A stretch of 64,000 nucleotides of DNA from NCBI GenBank assembly GCA_009617715.1, contig VTFK01000023.1, positions 1,860,001 through 1,924,000 on the forward strand, given 5' to 3'. Positions 13,324 to 24,931 of the stretch are shown here, in pieces (the first letter of the stretch is position 1; each line of letters starts with the position of its first letter). The position numbers and the translations under genes were made by a program. Origin of the DNA: Plectrocnemia conspersa (Eukaryota; Arthropoda; Insecta; Trichoptera; Polycentropodidae). Below the pieces are notes generated by a model. It saw nothing but the letters and a program-made list of their open reading frames with translations. It was not told the origin of the DNA and made no database searches.

Positions 13324-13745
13324 GGAAATTCCAAAAGTTTGTTCTCACAGTAATTTATAATTCTCAAAATATATAAAAAAAATCGCGTAAAGGGTAAAAT
13401 CTGCGATAAGCACTTATCAGCGCTAGTTCTGGGTTATTATATTTATATATAACTACCCTATCCAGTTTAAAATAGATAACGGTAAAGTATGCGATTTTTG
13501 GAAATTCCAAAAGATTGTTCTCACAGTAATTTAAAAGTCTCAAAATATAAAAAAATCGCGTAAAGGGCGAAATCCACGATAAACACTTATCAGCGCTAGT
13601 TCTGTGTTATTATATTTATACATAACAATCCTATCTAATTTAAAATAGATAACTGTAAAATATGCGATTTTTGGGAATTCCAAAAGTTTGTTCTCACAGT
13701 AGTTTCCAAGGCTCAAAACACAAAAAAAAATTCGCGTAAGGTCCC
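13324..13745. repeat. Tandem repeat, 177-bp unit, about 2.4 copies
   Basis: The word gaaattccaaaag recurs at 13324, 13501 and (as ggaattccaaaag) 13674, giving periods of 177 and 173. Each unit also contains ttctcacagtaattt, a cgcgtaaagggcraaat box, gcgctagttctg and a tgcgatttttgg closing word. Confidence 0.9.
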
Positions 13746-14083
13746 ACTATAAACATTTTTTTGGTAGGTATTTATTATAAAATTACCGACTTTAGCCTAA
13801 GTGTTTTATGATATCGAGTAACTCTCTTAAATTCTTGAATAAAAAAATCAAACTGTGATTAATTTTATGATTAAATATGCACAAATGATAAGTAAATATA
13901 CATATACATATATCTTATGTAGGTAAATTATATTTTGTTTAGACCGAACAATGTTTTCATTTTTAATTCTTTTCTAAAAAATATTACTTATATTTTCGTA
14001 TGTATTTAATTACGTTAATTATTTAATTAATTATAAGATCATGATTTGCATCACATTTATTTGTAATGCATTATTATTGTATC

Positions 14084-14172
14084 GCCCAAAAGACCATCGC
14101 CCGTTTGTCTGTCGCCCATTTTGAATCGCCCGTTTGTCTGTCGCCCATTTTGAATCGCCCATTTGACTGTCG
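14084..14172. repeat. TCGCCC short tandem array
   Basis: Consecutive 14- to 15-bp units start with tcgccc: forms tcgcccgtttgtctg and tcgcccattttgaa alternate, then tcgcccatttgactg and tcgcccaatatacga. The array is inverted relative to the gggcga words at 12955-12985. Confidence 0.85.
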
Positions 14173-14744
14173 CCCAATATACGATTATACACTATCATTA
14201 CAAAACATATCTTCACAATCACTAAATTTAGCCATAGCACTATTTTTTCACAATAATATTTAAAAAATAACTTTACAATAACTTCACAATAAAATTACAA
14301 AATAAGTAATTAAACAAAATTATCAGTCACTATATATAGTTTCACTTAGACACAAATTACGGACAACCGAGCCACTGTCGAAAACAGAATAGGTAATAAA
14401 AACGTAACCGACGCGTGTCAACCGAAAGGCGATCGCCAACTGTTGCCTTTGGGAAGCTACGGCAAATCTGCCGTTAAATTTAGTCATCAAAAAAACCCGA
14501 CTTATCCCGATAAATAAAGCTCTCCCTGCTTGATTCAGGTAAAAAATGATATTTTTTTGATAAGGTATGACTCTTGAAACTCTTGTCTACAACACTGCAA
14601 AACGCCATTCAAAACATGCACAGGAAATACCCAAAAATCGACGTTATATTTCATTAATTGAAATGGTGCGTCTGACGCGCCTGACGAGTAATATAGACCC
14701 AAGTACTGGTGCGTCTCACGCACCATACGAGCGGAAAGGGTTAA

Positions 14745-16465
14745 CTGCAAAAAGTATGCAGAAACAGTTCGGAAAAACACTGCGCGCGTTGGGTCATTGG
14801 GTGACGAAATGAGCAGACACGATACATGATATTAGAATCGAGCTCTTTCACAGGCTTACGAAACGTATTGTGATTCACTCCAAAAATACTAGTATCTTAA
14901 AACTTTCGTGCTGGGCGGCTAAAGCAAGTAAGAGTTCTTCGTTGTAAATTACAGATTTCGGAATATAAAAAAATCGTCGATTGACAAATTTAACTATGAT
15001 ATTTTCTTAGTTTTATCTATAAAACATTTTCGCCACGTCGACAAGCTAATCATTTACTCGTCAACATATTTGCTACCCGCGAGTTTGATTATTAAAATGC
15101 TTCGAATAGCTTGCCATATAATCTCAATCTTCAAAGTAGCTAATTGCTAAGTGAGTTCCTGCAATAAAATAATTTCATGTTCAGAGGAAACTTAAAATTA
15201 CAGCTATAAAGACGTATTCAGGAATGTCTCAAAAAAATTCAGAAAAACGGGTAGCAAACGGGTTAACTGTCAAGACCAAGCAATCTATTAGATTGCTTAT
15301 CCACATACGTAGTATGTACGCCAAATTCGCAGATGCCTTTTTCCGATTGAAGAATTAGATCTAAGATCGAATCTTCAACGTTGTCGTCCAAATTGCTTTT
15401 TTCGCGACGAAATAGAAAAAAAAGTACACCACGTGTCGCAAATTGTGCTCATGAATCACCCCGCTCCGCTAGTTAACGATAGTTTTCCTTTCTTATCACA
15501 CATTATTGCTATTACAAAAGTTTGCACGCCCTGAGATCGCCGGGCCTATACGGTGCAATAATCGCACCATCTGTGTGCCACCGTTGCAACGATCGCTATA
15601 AACATTCCTCGCATTCCGTCGAACGCGCTCGTTAAACTCGCGAGATGTGATCAAGTCGTTATTAAAACTTTTTAACCTTTGAGACTCGGTTAGAAGAAGT
15701 CGGCCGTTATGTGTTCTACGGTCTCGGAATCGTGTGGATTATAAGGATAATATTTTATGACTTAATCATGCGCATTCCTTCACAATACCTGTTAAATGGG
15801 GGCAATCTTTCAAAAATAACTGTATTGAGATGGAATTCGACTAAAGCAATTATGGACAACATATCAAGTTGTGCCAAGAGTTAAAAATATATCAGGTTAA
15901 ATAAATGATCAAAGATTGCAATCATGCTATTAGTTAGCATTTGCTGACCCTTCACTGGACTAAATTGCAAAGAAATAACATCAAATTTAAGACATACAGT
16001 AATAGTGAGATATATTCACTGCTACTGTTCTTCTTTAACGTTTCCTAGAACTAAGGATAATTTTTTTCTGTGACAGATAGATCTGGACAATATAGCATAT
16101 ATCATCACTTTTTACAAAGAGTCCGCTTAAATATACCATTAGCCATTAGTGTGGAAATGTAATTACGTAATATAACGTAAAATTAGACCTGTCAGTTTCT
16201 ATGCAATGCGTCCCTGAGCAATGAGTAAATATTTATTGTTAATTAGGGAAAACGTAATGATAGCACCTTCGTTCAAAATAAGTATATTTAAGATGAGAAC
16301 ACTGATGTCGCAAAGTTATGAGCAAAAGATCGTCTAATTACAGTAAATTTATTGAATATCACTTAAGAGATGGATCTATGAATTCACATTTAAGATTTCA
16401 AGGGGAGGATTTTTATTGTTACGTCATTAAATCATTTTTGGTGAAATCTAACGCTGATGAGATCA
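14745..16465. other. Stretch without recognised gene
   Basis: Mostly AT-rich. A slightly GC-richer segment at 15530-15740 holds a gctataaac TATA-like word near 15596. It could be promoter sequence, but no exon follows that I can defend. Confidence 0.3.
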
Positions 16466-17200
16466 ATCACATTGCAATAATACCGGTATTACCGAGAGAA
16501 AAACAGGCAATACCGGTACTAACGGTATTAACATTATTATCATTATTTTAATTAATTAACTGAAAATATAATTCGAGTTCCGCTCGCATGATTCACCATG
16601 TTTATTGGAAAAAAACTAAAACATTCAAAACACCCAGGCAACTATTGTTTCAATATATTAAATATTTTAATTAAAACACTTTCATTATTTATAAAAAATG
16701 AGAAAATACGGGCAGTAAATCCTTCTTCTTTTGGAACAATAAATCTAGGACATCGTGTTTGATCGACCGCTTCTATATGTTTCATAAATTTTTATACCAG
16801 GGGGCACTCGGTAATTTATTTCAATAAAATATATTACTTATTATTTTTTGTCAGTTACGATTACCTAAAAGAACCTTATGAGAATGGAGTACGTAGAAAA
16901 ATTGAAATCTGTTTGCTCACAATGACATATTAAAAATTCATTGATGATTTTGACTAAAAGGAATAATATTATTCTACTTTGATAAAACTACATACTTAGG
17001 TTAATCCCCTACAATTAGTATCATTTTATTATCTTCTGCTTTCAAGCAATATGGGCATCATCGTTTACGTAGTTCTAAGCCATGGAGATATTTGTTTTCA
17101 AGTGTCCAAATAAAAAAATATTTTTAGTACTACCGGTATTTCAATTTTTAATACCGGTAGTATCGAAGAGCAATTTTTGCCCTAATACCGGTATTGCAAT
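16466..17200. mobile_element. Candidate element with ataccggtat-rich inverted ends
   Basis: The left end contains cattgcaataataccggtatt and caggcaataccggtact (16470-16530). The right end contains, inverted, gattgcaataccggtatt and actaccggtatt (17120-17200). Clustered ACCGGT palindromes in inverted ends about 0.7 kb apart suggest a non-autonomous DNA transposon, possibly hAT-like. Exact termini are not resolved. Confidence 0.45.
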
Positions 17201-17203
17201 CTC

Positions 17204-17290
17204 AAACTTTTCAATAATAGAAAGGAATGTTCTCAGATGATGTAAAATTTAAGAATATTACTACCGTTTTTAACCCTTTGGACGCCAGTG
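17204..17290. repeat. Direct repeat, copy 1 (copy 2 at 18027-18118)
   Basis: The segment starting aaacttttcaataatagaaa is repeated at 18027 with few differences, including the long shared words gaaaggaatgttctcagatga and tttaagaatattactac and a shared ggacgcc near the end. In copy 1 the motif ttaacccttt interrupts before ggacgcc, a possible element end. Confidence 0.85.
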
Positions 17291-18026
17291 ACGTGCCTGC
17301 ACGCCAAAGCTGTCGGACCGTCAAACGCCAGCGCGTGCAGGCACGAAAAAATGTTATTACGGACACATTTCAAAACAACAATTTTAAATTAATTTGATTT
17401 TTTTTTTTCGTTAAGTTTAAAACAGAGACATCTATTAAATGGAATGTGATCGTTAAAATGTGCAATTGGCGCTGAACCATTCTTTTTATTATTTACGATT
17501 GAAAATACAGACGTTGTTAGGGCTAAATTACAATCTTTTTTTTTAAATGAGAACGAAAAAAAACACACAATTTTTTGAAAAAAAAAATCATTTTTAGAAT
17601 TTGTATTTGTATTTTTGTTTATATTATGAAAACATTACGTTTACCATATTTACTTTTTTTTACATATTTTTTTTGACAAAGTTTCAAAATGAACTTTTTT
17701 ATATATATGAAGAAGCCGCCATTATGATAAACCTATCATTTTAAAATTAAAACAACGAAAATTATCGTGTCCCATACAAATATTAAAAAACAACCAAAAC
17801 ATATAATATAAAACCACATACAATATAAAATTACATATAATATTTATTGTTGTGGCAGCTAAAATTATAATGGTTTACTAAATTGTTATTTCTGTGAACT
17901 TTTTTTAAATCATTTTTTTCACTTTTATGTTAAAATTAGTTTGCCGACCAAGTAAACAGTGTTTTCAACAAATAAATAATTTTCCTCTTTCATATTTAAT
18001 TTAAAGGGTTGAAAATGGTGGCCTAC

Positions 18027-18118
18027 AAACTTTCCAATAATAGAAAGGAATGTTCTCAGATGAGGAAAAATTTAAGAATATTACTACTGTTTATAAAGCA
18101 GTTTCGTTGGACGCCTGT
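18027..18118. repeat. Direct repeat, copy 2 of 17204-17290
   Basis: Nearly identical to copy 1 over about 85 bp, 823 bp downstream. The 0.74 kb in between is AT-rich. It is bounded by a ttaaccctttggacgcc word on the left (17273) and a tttaaagggttgaaa word on the right (about 18002). Confidence 0.85.
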
Positions 18119-18119
18119 G

Positions 18120-19300
18120 CATTGAAATAAGTAGATTCCTTTAAATATACATTTGAATCAACCATTTTTGAGTAATACACGAATTAAATTATCACAGGAA
18201 TTTTTTTTTTTTTTTAAATACACTAAAGATGTAATTTTATTCGATTTAAAAAAATATTTTTCACTTCTCTATTTGATGTGAAAAAGATTTTCATGATGCA
18301 TATGGATTTTAATATTTCGTAATATACAATAACACATTGTGTAATATGTATAATAAATTATATTTTCGATGGGTAACATATATGGAAAATTTTCAAGCAA
18401 CTCATAATACTATTATTTACTCTCCGTTTATTTTTCAACGAGTACGATACTATAGTTTACTATGAATAGCAGTACAAACGCAATCAATCTGTTTTCCTCA
18501 ATAGTACATTAACCTTTTAATAAATATTCCTTATTTACAACGCTTTTAAGCATATTAAATGGAAAATAGGACACAATAATACATTTTAAATATGAAATAA
18601 TAACACGATTGACGTAAATACAGCGAGTTGTGCAACAATTGTTTTGATTCAATGTAAATTGCGTCGTATTTGAGTTAAAATCAATGATAGAGCTTAACTG
18701 ATTTTTTAATTTATTAGCAATTCAATTTAACTATCGAGAAAGAATCTATGCGTGTATTTTTATTAAACATTTGACACAAAAAACGTTTTGTTTACATTAC
18801 ATTGGGGCAGGTCACAGTGTTTTCTTTCAAAGACACTAAAATATGAAAAATTAATATTGATCACACAGTACAAGATGCGTAAAAATGTTTACATATTAAT
18901 ACGGTTGGGGTTGGGTGGGATAATGACCGATAACAAACTAGCGTATGGATGTTGACATTTTAGTACATAAATATGGTTCAATGGTAAACTACATGCATAC
19001 ACGTTTTTTATATACAAAAATCGTGTTAAATTAATGTAAGATAAATACTAATGAGCCTCATCAGATATCTTATCAATGACATGATGCAACAATCGGGGTT
19101 TCATTCATCACACATCGAGTTAGACACATTAACACAACACACACATCTCACACACCTGTATATCTCTGTACGGCCAAATGCATTTTCACTTCTCTGGCAG
19201 CGGCTCGATTATCTCTCGATCTATAATAGCAACATACATACATTTTAATCATCGTCATCACTCTCGTGCTTTCGTATGTTGGAAGCAATAATAATGTAGT
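18120..19300. other. AT-rich stretch without recognised gene
   Basis: Only short chance frames and homopolymer runs. No gene, RNA or defined repeat is seen. Confidence 0.35.
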
Positions 19301-19460
19301 ATTGTGTTGTAAACGACGACGCGCACCGGCGAGGGCGGGCATTCACCTTCTGTGTTTACAAAACAAATCTAATCTCAAAGGTAAAAGGCCCTTCTACGCG
19401 CCATTTTAAGCTTTGCTTCGGAAGGGATACATTTCTAATTCGTGCCAACTGAGTTGTAAT
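19300..19460 (-). promoter_or_regulatory. GC-richer block, candidate minus-strand untranslated exon A
   Basis: On the minus strand the sequence ttgttttgtaaacacagaag is followed by a donor-like |GTGAATGCCCGCC. A very similar arrangement occurs at 20470 (block B). The pair may be alternative non-coding first exons of one minus-strand gene, or two copies of a repeat. Nothing coding is supported. Confidence 0.3.
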
Positions 19461-20329
19461 CGGAGCGATCACGAGTGTTGTAAACGCGACATAATGACTA
19501 AACTAGTAAGAACTTGATAAAAATATTCAATGCACCTTGTAATTTTAATTTCAATTATTTAGATATATATATATATATACCGGCACGTTTAATATATGTT
19601 TTTACATAAATCATATTTATAGTTTGTTATGTTAGAACACTTTTCAAGGTCAATGTTAGACATTTCTCTAGCGATTAGAGATACGATAATGACGTACAAA
19701 TACCGAGTGTAATGACACATTAAGAATATTGGATATTTTTAGATAATGACCTTGACGTGGGTGTCGAAACCGCGAGAAAATGTGACATGCGAGTATCCTC
19801 CTTCTACATAATATATTGTGTCTTTGTTGCAATGTTCGACTAATATGAAAAATCAATATATATAAAAGTATATGATAGTTAAATGTGACTAGGTGAATTT
19901 TAGTGGAGATCGCTTAACTATGTGTAATTTATGATTAAAATAGTAAGATAGCAGCAGGATGAACTGTAGCTGAAATATTTGTTTATGTAGTATAGCGTGT
20001 TTTAAACAAAATAAGCAAACTTTTTTATCATTGGCAATATCCTTAAAAAATATTGGGTTACCGCCTTAAATTTTGCTTAGCGTAGCCTACGAGCGATGTG
20101 TATGAAAAATTGTATACGTTTGCAGAAAATATAATAATAGAACGCACATGTAATTATTTTTTTCTATAACCGGTTTTAATTTTTAAACTGTGCATTGCAT
20201 ACATATTTTTGGGCTGCTATTAATGCGCGATTTAAAATAAATTAAATCGCGCAGTAAGATTTTTTTAGAACTGTTTATTTGTTTAAATGACAAGTTGCGA
20301 TTTATGGTACTCAAGCGGCTGTTGCGGTA

Positions 20330-20690
20330 GTTAGTTACGCACATGTAGAGCGCTCCTTTTCTGGATGGCACATCACAATAAAGCACAATCCCCATTTGAC
20401 ACTAAACACGACGCTGGAGCGAATGAGACTACTTTTCGACGCGCTGCGCCGGCCACGGCGGGCACTCACCGTCGACGCTTTCGTCCAGTGTTTACAAAAC
20501 AACGGCACAGCACACGCGAGACGAGACGAACGACGTTTGGCTGCGAAAGGTTATAGCGCGACTGAAATCAATACTGTCCGCGCGCTCGGCCAATTTAGCA
20601 ATTAGCGGACCGAAATAACCCTCGGTCGAGTTATAAGCGGTGCATGTGCGTTGCCACCGACAATGTGCGAAACGCGGCGTTGTACGCAAT
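20330..20690 (-). promoter_or_regulatory. GC-richer block, candidate minus-strand untranslated exon B
   Basis: CpG-rich against its flanks. On the minus strand ttgttttgtaaacactgg leads, after about 15 bases, to a donor GACG|GTGAGTGCCCGCC at 20470. It shares the tgtttacaaaacaa word and the gcgggca(c/t)tcacc word with block A. Open frames on both strands overlap here and look like composition effects. Confidence 0.35.
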
Positions 20691-20699
20691 GTCTGAAAT

Positions 20700-22720
20700 G
20701 CATAAGGCGATGGGGGGGGGGGAAGTACGAACTATGATAGGAAAATACAGATCACCAAAACATAAGCAAGTATCAAAATAACATTTTTTGTCAATGCATG
20801 GACCATATGTATATTCATTAATAGAGCAACAAAATACTTGTAGATTTGTTTTGTAATATTTTAATAATCCGGACCATAATTGAAATTTAATATTTGATGA
20901 AAATACCACTATATAAATCATTATTAATTAATGTAAAAGTCGCCCAAATAGCACGTCCGTGTTATTGGGGGGTCTACTGTATGTACAAATAAGAAGAAAA
21001 AATGTACCATAAATTCGTGTGTATGAAGCAATATTGTATCAATCCAAATATATATAAAAGCGAACTTCTGGTATGAAAACATGGTTATTTTATTGTCCTC
21101 TTTAAGAGCGTCAAAAGTGCACTAACAAATAATAATCCATAGATTGATGAAAATCTAGTTTATTTTAATGAATATTAGTCGTTCTAACTTGGCCCCGGTC
21201 GAAGCCGAATGACGGATAGTTTTCAATTACAATATTGCATTAGAGAGCAAGAGCGAGTCCCGAAAGATAAGAGCTAGATACCATTTTTGTCTAATTGCAT
21301 CCACCACAATTGCAACCGAGGTCGCGATATTCCATTTTTTGCGTCACGCAGCCGTTAAAAAAAGAGGACATGGGATTAAATTTGACGAATCTATCATTAC
21401 GTATAGTATTGATATACTGAACGTGTTGATCCGGATATATTATACTTTCATAAGCCAGATATGATGGGTTACGTGCAAAAAAGATGCATTTTTCATACAT
21501 GAATTGTATGAGAATATGTACTTCAATCATATTTAATATTTTTTCAATATAACACACAAAGACTTGTTAACTGAATTTTTGGGAAAATGGTTATTCTACA
21601 ATATCTACTAGATAGACTAAGTTTCGTATGCTCATTAACAATGTTATCAACTGCTAAATATATAGGAAATTCAGTAAGTAAGCAACATGTCAACTGCACT
21701 TTTCTATGGAAGACAAATATGCATACAATTTACATATTACATACGTATTGAACTACATTAGTGGGCAGGGAATTTTTTCAGTTATACATTAATGCAGAAT
21801 ATATATATTTAGACCGAGTTAAGAATAATAAAATTAAGTAGTTTACCTTACTTACCGCATACAGTGCCATATATGGCATTACAAGTTAATTTCATAAATC
21901 TCTTTTTTCTGATTATTTTTTGTCTTGCTGCATGCAGTAACATCTTAGGTAACATAATTGCGATATTTTGCCATCAGGCATTGAAAACAGAAACTGTCAT
22001 TTGAAGTGCGCCAGTTGGTAATGTCACATAGTCACATTGCTAAGTGTTTGAACATAAATTTTTCGTTGATTGTATACAACACACATTTATAAAAATTTCG
22101 AGAAACATTGAATATTGGTAAGTAAATTTGAGAATATACTGATTCATTTTACAATCGTTATCAAATCATAAATGATGTTTCTTTACGAGGCCAAATACGG
22201 CACTACGTACAGTAAAATTATGATAATATTGCCATATCTGGTACTTCGTGCATTAAATGTTATAAATATTTATGGCCATATATGGCACTATATACATGTT
22301 CTATATTTTTAGGTAAAATAGATCCAAACCAGTTGTATTGATAACAAATGTTTTTTTAACATACCTGTTATTAATAATAACTTTTTCAAATTGTGTCATT
22401 GCAATCGAGTCTTCGGGGTTCAGTGGATTCATGTGCTGTTCTTTATGTTCATTAGAGTAGAAATTCCCTTTTGAGATAGATAAGTTGTTGCAAAAGCAGC
22501 TTCCTCCTACATAGTTTCAAAGCCTATGCAGCTATTGATATCCAAAATATCACAGATCAGCTTTATTCACAATCCAATAAATACTTTATTTTTGGAAACG
22601 AGTGTACCAATATTTTAAGCTCCTCTGGTACATTAACTTCAATGAACCAAATAAGTTGGCAAATTAAATTTAGCAAAAAAATAATACCTGTATCTCATAT
22701 TTATTTTTATTTTTTAGATT
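20700..22720. other. AT-rich stretch without recognised gene
   Basis: Short frames only (at most 96 codons, no motif). A donor-like ATTG|GTAAGTAA at 22118 and a minus-strand GCG|GTAAGTAAGG near 21856 have no supporting frames. Confidence 0.3.
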
Positions 22721-22727
22721 AAATTAA

Positions 22728-22850
22728 GACCATCGTGGCCTAACAGGTTACCCCAATGCGCCACGATGGTCGAAAGCATATAAAATAATGAGTAATTTAC
22801 CCTAGCTCTCATACCACTGAACTACTTGATCAAAACCACAGCCATAGAGG
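22728..22850 (-). repeat. tRNA-like SINE fragment with adjoining 12-bp hairpin
   Basis: On the minus strand TAGTTCAGTGGTATGAGAGC (about 22808-22827) fits an RNA polymerase III A box. About 50 bases downstream, GCTTTCGACCATC is a weak B box. Next to it a perfect 12-bp inverted repeat, GACCATCGTGGC (22728-22739) and its complement (22760-22771), encloses 20 bases. I read this as a decayed tRNA-derived SINE head. A functional tRNA is unlikely because no acceptor stem pairs. Confidence 0.4.
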
Positions 22851-23505
22851 TGTTTTGACATTCGGCTCTATATTTATTTCGATCAAAAATGATTCACAAT
22901 ACAAGATGATTATGTATTTTTTCACAAAATATGTTATTTGAGATAAAAAAATATCACGCATTTGTGCTAAGAAAAACATGAGGCTTGACGATTGAAAGAG
23001 TTCAACTCGTTATTTCCATTTTTCTGTTTACATTTAAATACACGTATCAAACTATTATCGGTTTCACTAATTTAAGAAATGTGCAGAGTTCGATAATAAA
23101 AAAAATCATTAAATTTTCACTATGAAACGAATATCTAGCTATGATATCCACGATGCTTATTAGAAAAAAAGAATGTAGCCAAACTTCCCCATTTGAAGAA
23201 AAAAGCATTTTGGGATTTGATCCTCCATTATAATATATTATTCTTTCATCCCACTCCTTCGAAAATAACCGTCTTCCAATTTTCTCCATAAATCCGAAAT
23301 CAATAATACATATTATGTTTTATAATAATAAACATGGAAATCATAGATCTAAGATATTTACGGACAAGAAATAATTTGATGTAACGTCTAAGATAATCGG
23401 ATCCAATTCGAGCTTAGTTTGTTGGCAGCACTGTAAATCAGACAGCTGTTAATAATCACGCTTGTTCAGTGTCAAATGTTAATTTGCAACAACACATTTA
23501 CGAAA

Positions 23506-24144
23506 TGGATCGCTCAACGCGTTAAAATTGTTCAATTGTTCCACAGAAATAACAATTATGTATCGAAATTTATGGGAAGACTACGGTCAATTTCATCGTC
23601 CAACTGTGCGAACAATTCGCATCGTAGTGAGAAAATTTGAAGAGACTGGAAGCATTGGAGATAGAGTAAGGATTGTGCATCATATTGGTGCACGTTTTAT
23701 TCAAAAATATTGTTTCTGTAAGTGAAAATATGGCTTTTCTTGTGGCTCCATTTGGCGCATTTTGCGTCTGGACTTGCACCTGCACCAGTTTAAAATTCAG
23801 ATAACACAATATCTAAAGCCAAGAAACCATGGAAAGCGAAAAAAAGCGTCAATAGTGAGCGCTATAGGAGCATGATAACCGATTATTTCTGGCACGAAAT
23901 CTAAGCTATTGATGTGGAAGACTTGTGGTTCTGACAAGACGGCGCAACTTGCCAAAATAATGCGATTTAACGCCGTTTCTTGTGAGGTTACTCTAAGAGT
24001 CGTGTCTACGCCGACAAATCCTGAGCACCTAAAAACCAACATTCGCCCAGTTATAGCCGAGATACCACTCAAAATATATGAAAATTACATCGAAATAATC
24101 AGCTGCTGTAAAAGGTCCAGAATTTATATTATTTTTCATAATTA
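23506..24144 (+). pseudogene. Tc1/mariner-superfamily transposase relic
   Basis: Across several frames the translation shows pieces of an IS630-Tc1-mariner transposase. The helix-turn-helix N terminus starts at 23506 (MDRSTR, then after a shift VKIVQLFHRNNNYVSKF). It is followed by YGQFHRPTVRTIR and VRKFEETGSIGD (about 23578-23660). After a gap comes VEDLWF-stop-QDGATC (about 23913-23955, the catalytic-Asp block), CDLTP, and a C terminus IRPVIAEI, ENYIEI and CCKRSR to about 24130. Frameshifts, a stop inside the Asp block and a deletion of the middle make it inactive. Flanking ends are not resolved, though ggatccaa words occur at 23399 and, inverted, at 24194. Confidence 0.85.
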
Positions 24145-24149
24145 ATGAA

Positions 24150-24860
24150 ATGCATCAAATGTTGGATTAAAAGAAAATTCGGAAACTGAAGTTGGATCAA
24201 CCTTTACAAATCTATCTTTCCATAGTAACCAATAGCCAAAAATAATTTAGCTATTGCAGAATGTTTTACTGTATATAACACTGTTATGCACAATCAGGAG
24301 CATGCATTTGTTCATCAAACGTAAACAAACAAGTTTATATTGCGCCAAAATATGAGAGACATTCGGATGCTGCGGGATCCTTTCTATGTTACGAAAGTAC
24401 ATATTATTGTATAAACTACTCAGTGCCGACTCAATTTAAGTTTAAGTATATAACGTCGATCTAGGATTTAGTATCGACGGACTGGACGAAAACCGTGTTG
24501 CTGGTCCACTAAAGCCTGTCGACAGTTATGAGCTTACTTTTGTACTACTCCACAATTGAAAATACATTAAAGCATTGAGGAGCAAGGATATTGACAGCTG
24601 TATCGCGAGGTCAGATCGCGAATTTGTAACGTATCGAGAACTGTGACGCGGATGAAAATCGCGTTGCCGGTGCACAACATTCGTATATACCCTTCAATAT
24701 AAAGTGAACTATAGCTTTCCATGTCGACTTAGTTTTAGACAAGTGTAAAATTTCGATGTAAATTCTTAAAAAGTTATTGTATATAACATAGGTACGATCA
24801 CTGTTTACACTGTTATGAAAAATAATTTGTGTGAAAAACAATATGGCGTCTTGTTATGTT
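24150..24860. other. Stretch without recognised gene
   Basis: Mixed composition with short frames only. It forms the start of the presumed intron of the minus-strand gene whose first exon is at 24868-24931. Confidence 0.35.
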
Positions 24861-24867
24861 GACTTAC

Positions 24868-24931
24868 GTTTATTCTTGACATTCTTGTCCATGAGCATGT
24901 TGAGCTGGTCGTGCTTGTGCCAGGCGGCCAT
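24868..24931 (-). CDS. Candidate first coding exon of an unrecognised minus-strand gene
   Basis: On the minus strand an ATG in strong context (GGCC-ATG-G) at 24931 opens a frame reading MAAWHKHDQLNMLMDKNVKN plus K. It ends at a consensus donor AAAC|GTAAGT (intron starts at 24867), leaving one base for the next codon. An in-frame TAG lies a few codons upstream, so this ATG is the first in its frame. The GC island behind it (24932-25490) would supply promoter and 5' UTR. The rest of the gene must lie to the left, possibly beyond this window. I do not recognise the family. The exon call rests on Kozak context, donor and position at the island edge. Confidence 0.55.

Larger units (their letters stand above)
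12953..14172. mobile_element. Element bounded by inverted GGGCGA arrays with internal 177-bp tandem repeats
   Basis: The left boundary reads attgggcgatgg..attgggcgacag (12955-12985). The right boundary (14084-14172) carries at least seven TCGCCC words in the opposite orientation, so the ends are inverted. A 177-bp tandem array occupies the middle. This architecture (short subterminal inverted repeats plus internal tandem repeats of about 150-180 bp, no coding capacity) is reminiscent of Helentron-associated or DINE-like elements. That comparison is inference. Confidence 0.5.
12347..14744. mobile_element. TTAA-ended piggyBac-like element, about 2.4 kb, non-coding
   Basis: The left end TTAACCCTTTGCACTCGTAA and the inverse of the right end TTAACCCTTTCCGCTCGTAT form long imperfect terminal inverted repeats flanked by TTAA. 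Subterminal sequence at 14660-14730 contains several ggtgcgtctgacgcgcc / gcgtctcacgcacc words. No transposase frame is visible. The interior holds the GGGCGA-bounded tandem-repeat element, either as a nested insertion or as the natural interior. An inner TTAA at 13304-13307 preceded by aaaggg pairs less well with the left end. Confidence 0.55.

Noticed and set aside
22080..22130. GTAAGT donor after gaatattg at 22118 as a plus-strand first exon
   Set aside because: AT-rich surroundings, no island and no coding frame; an isolated donor match is expected by chance in 64 kb.
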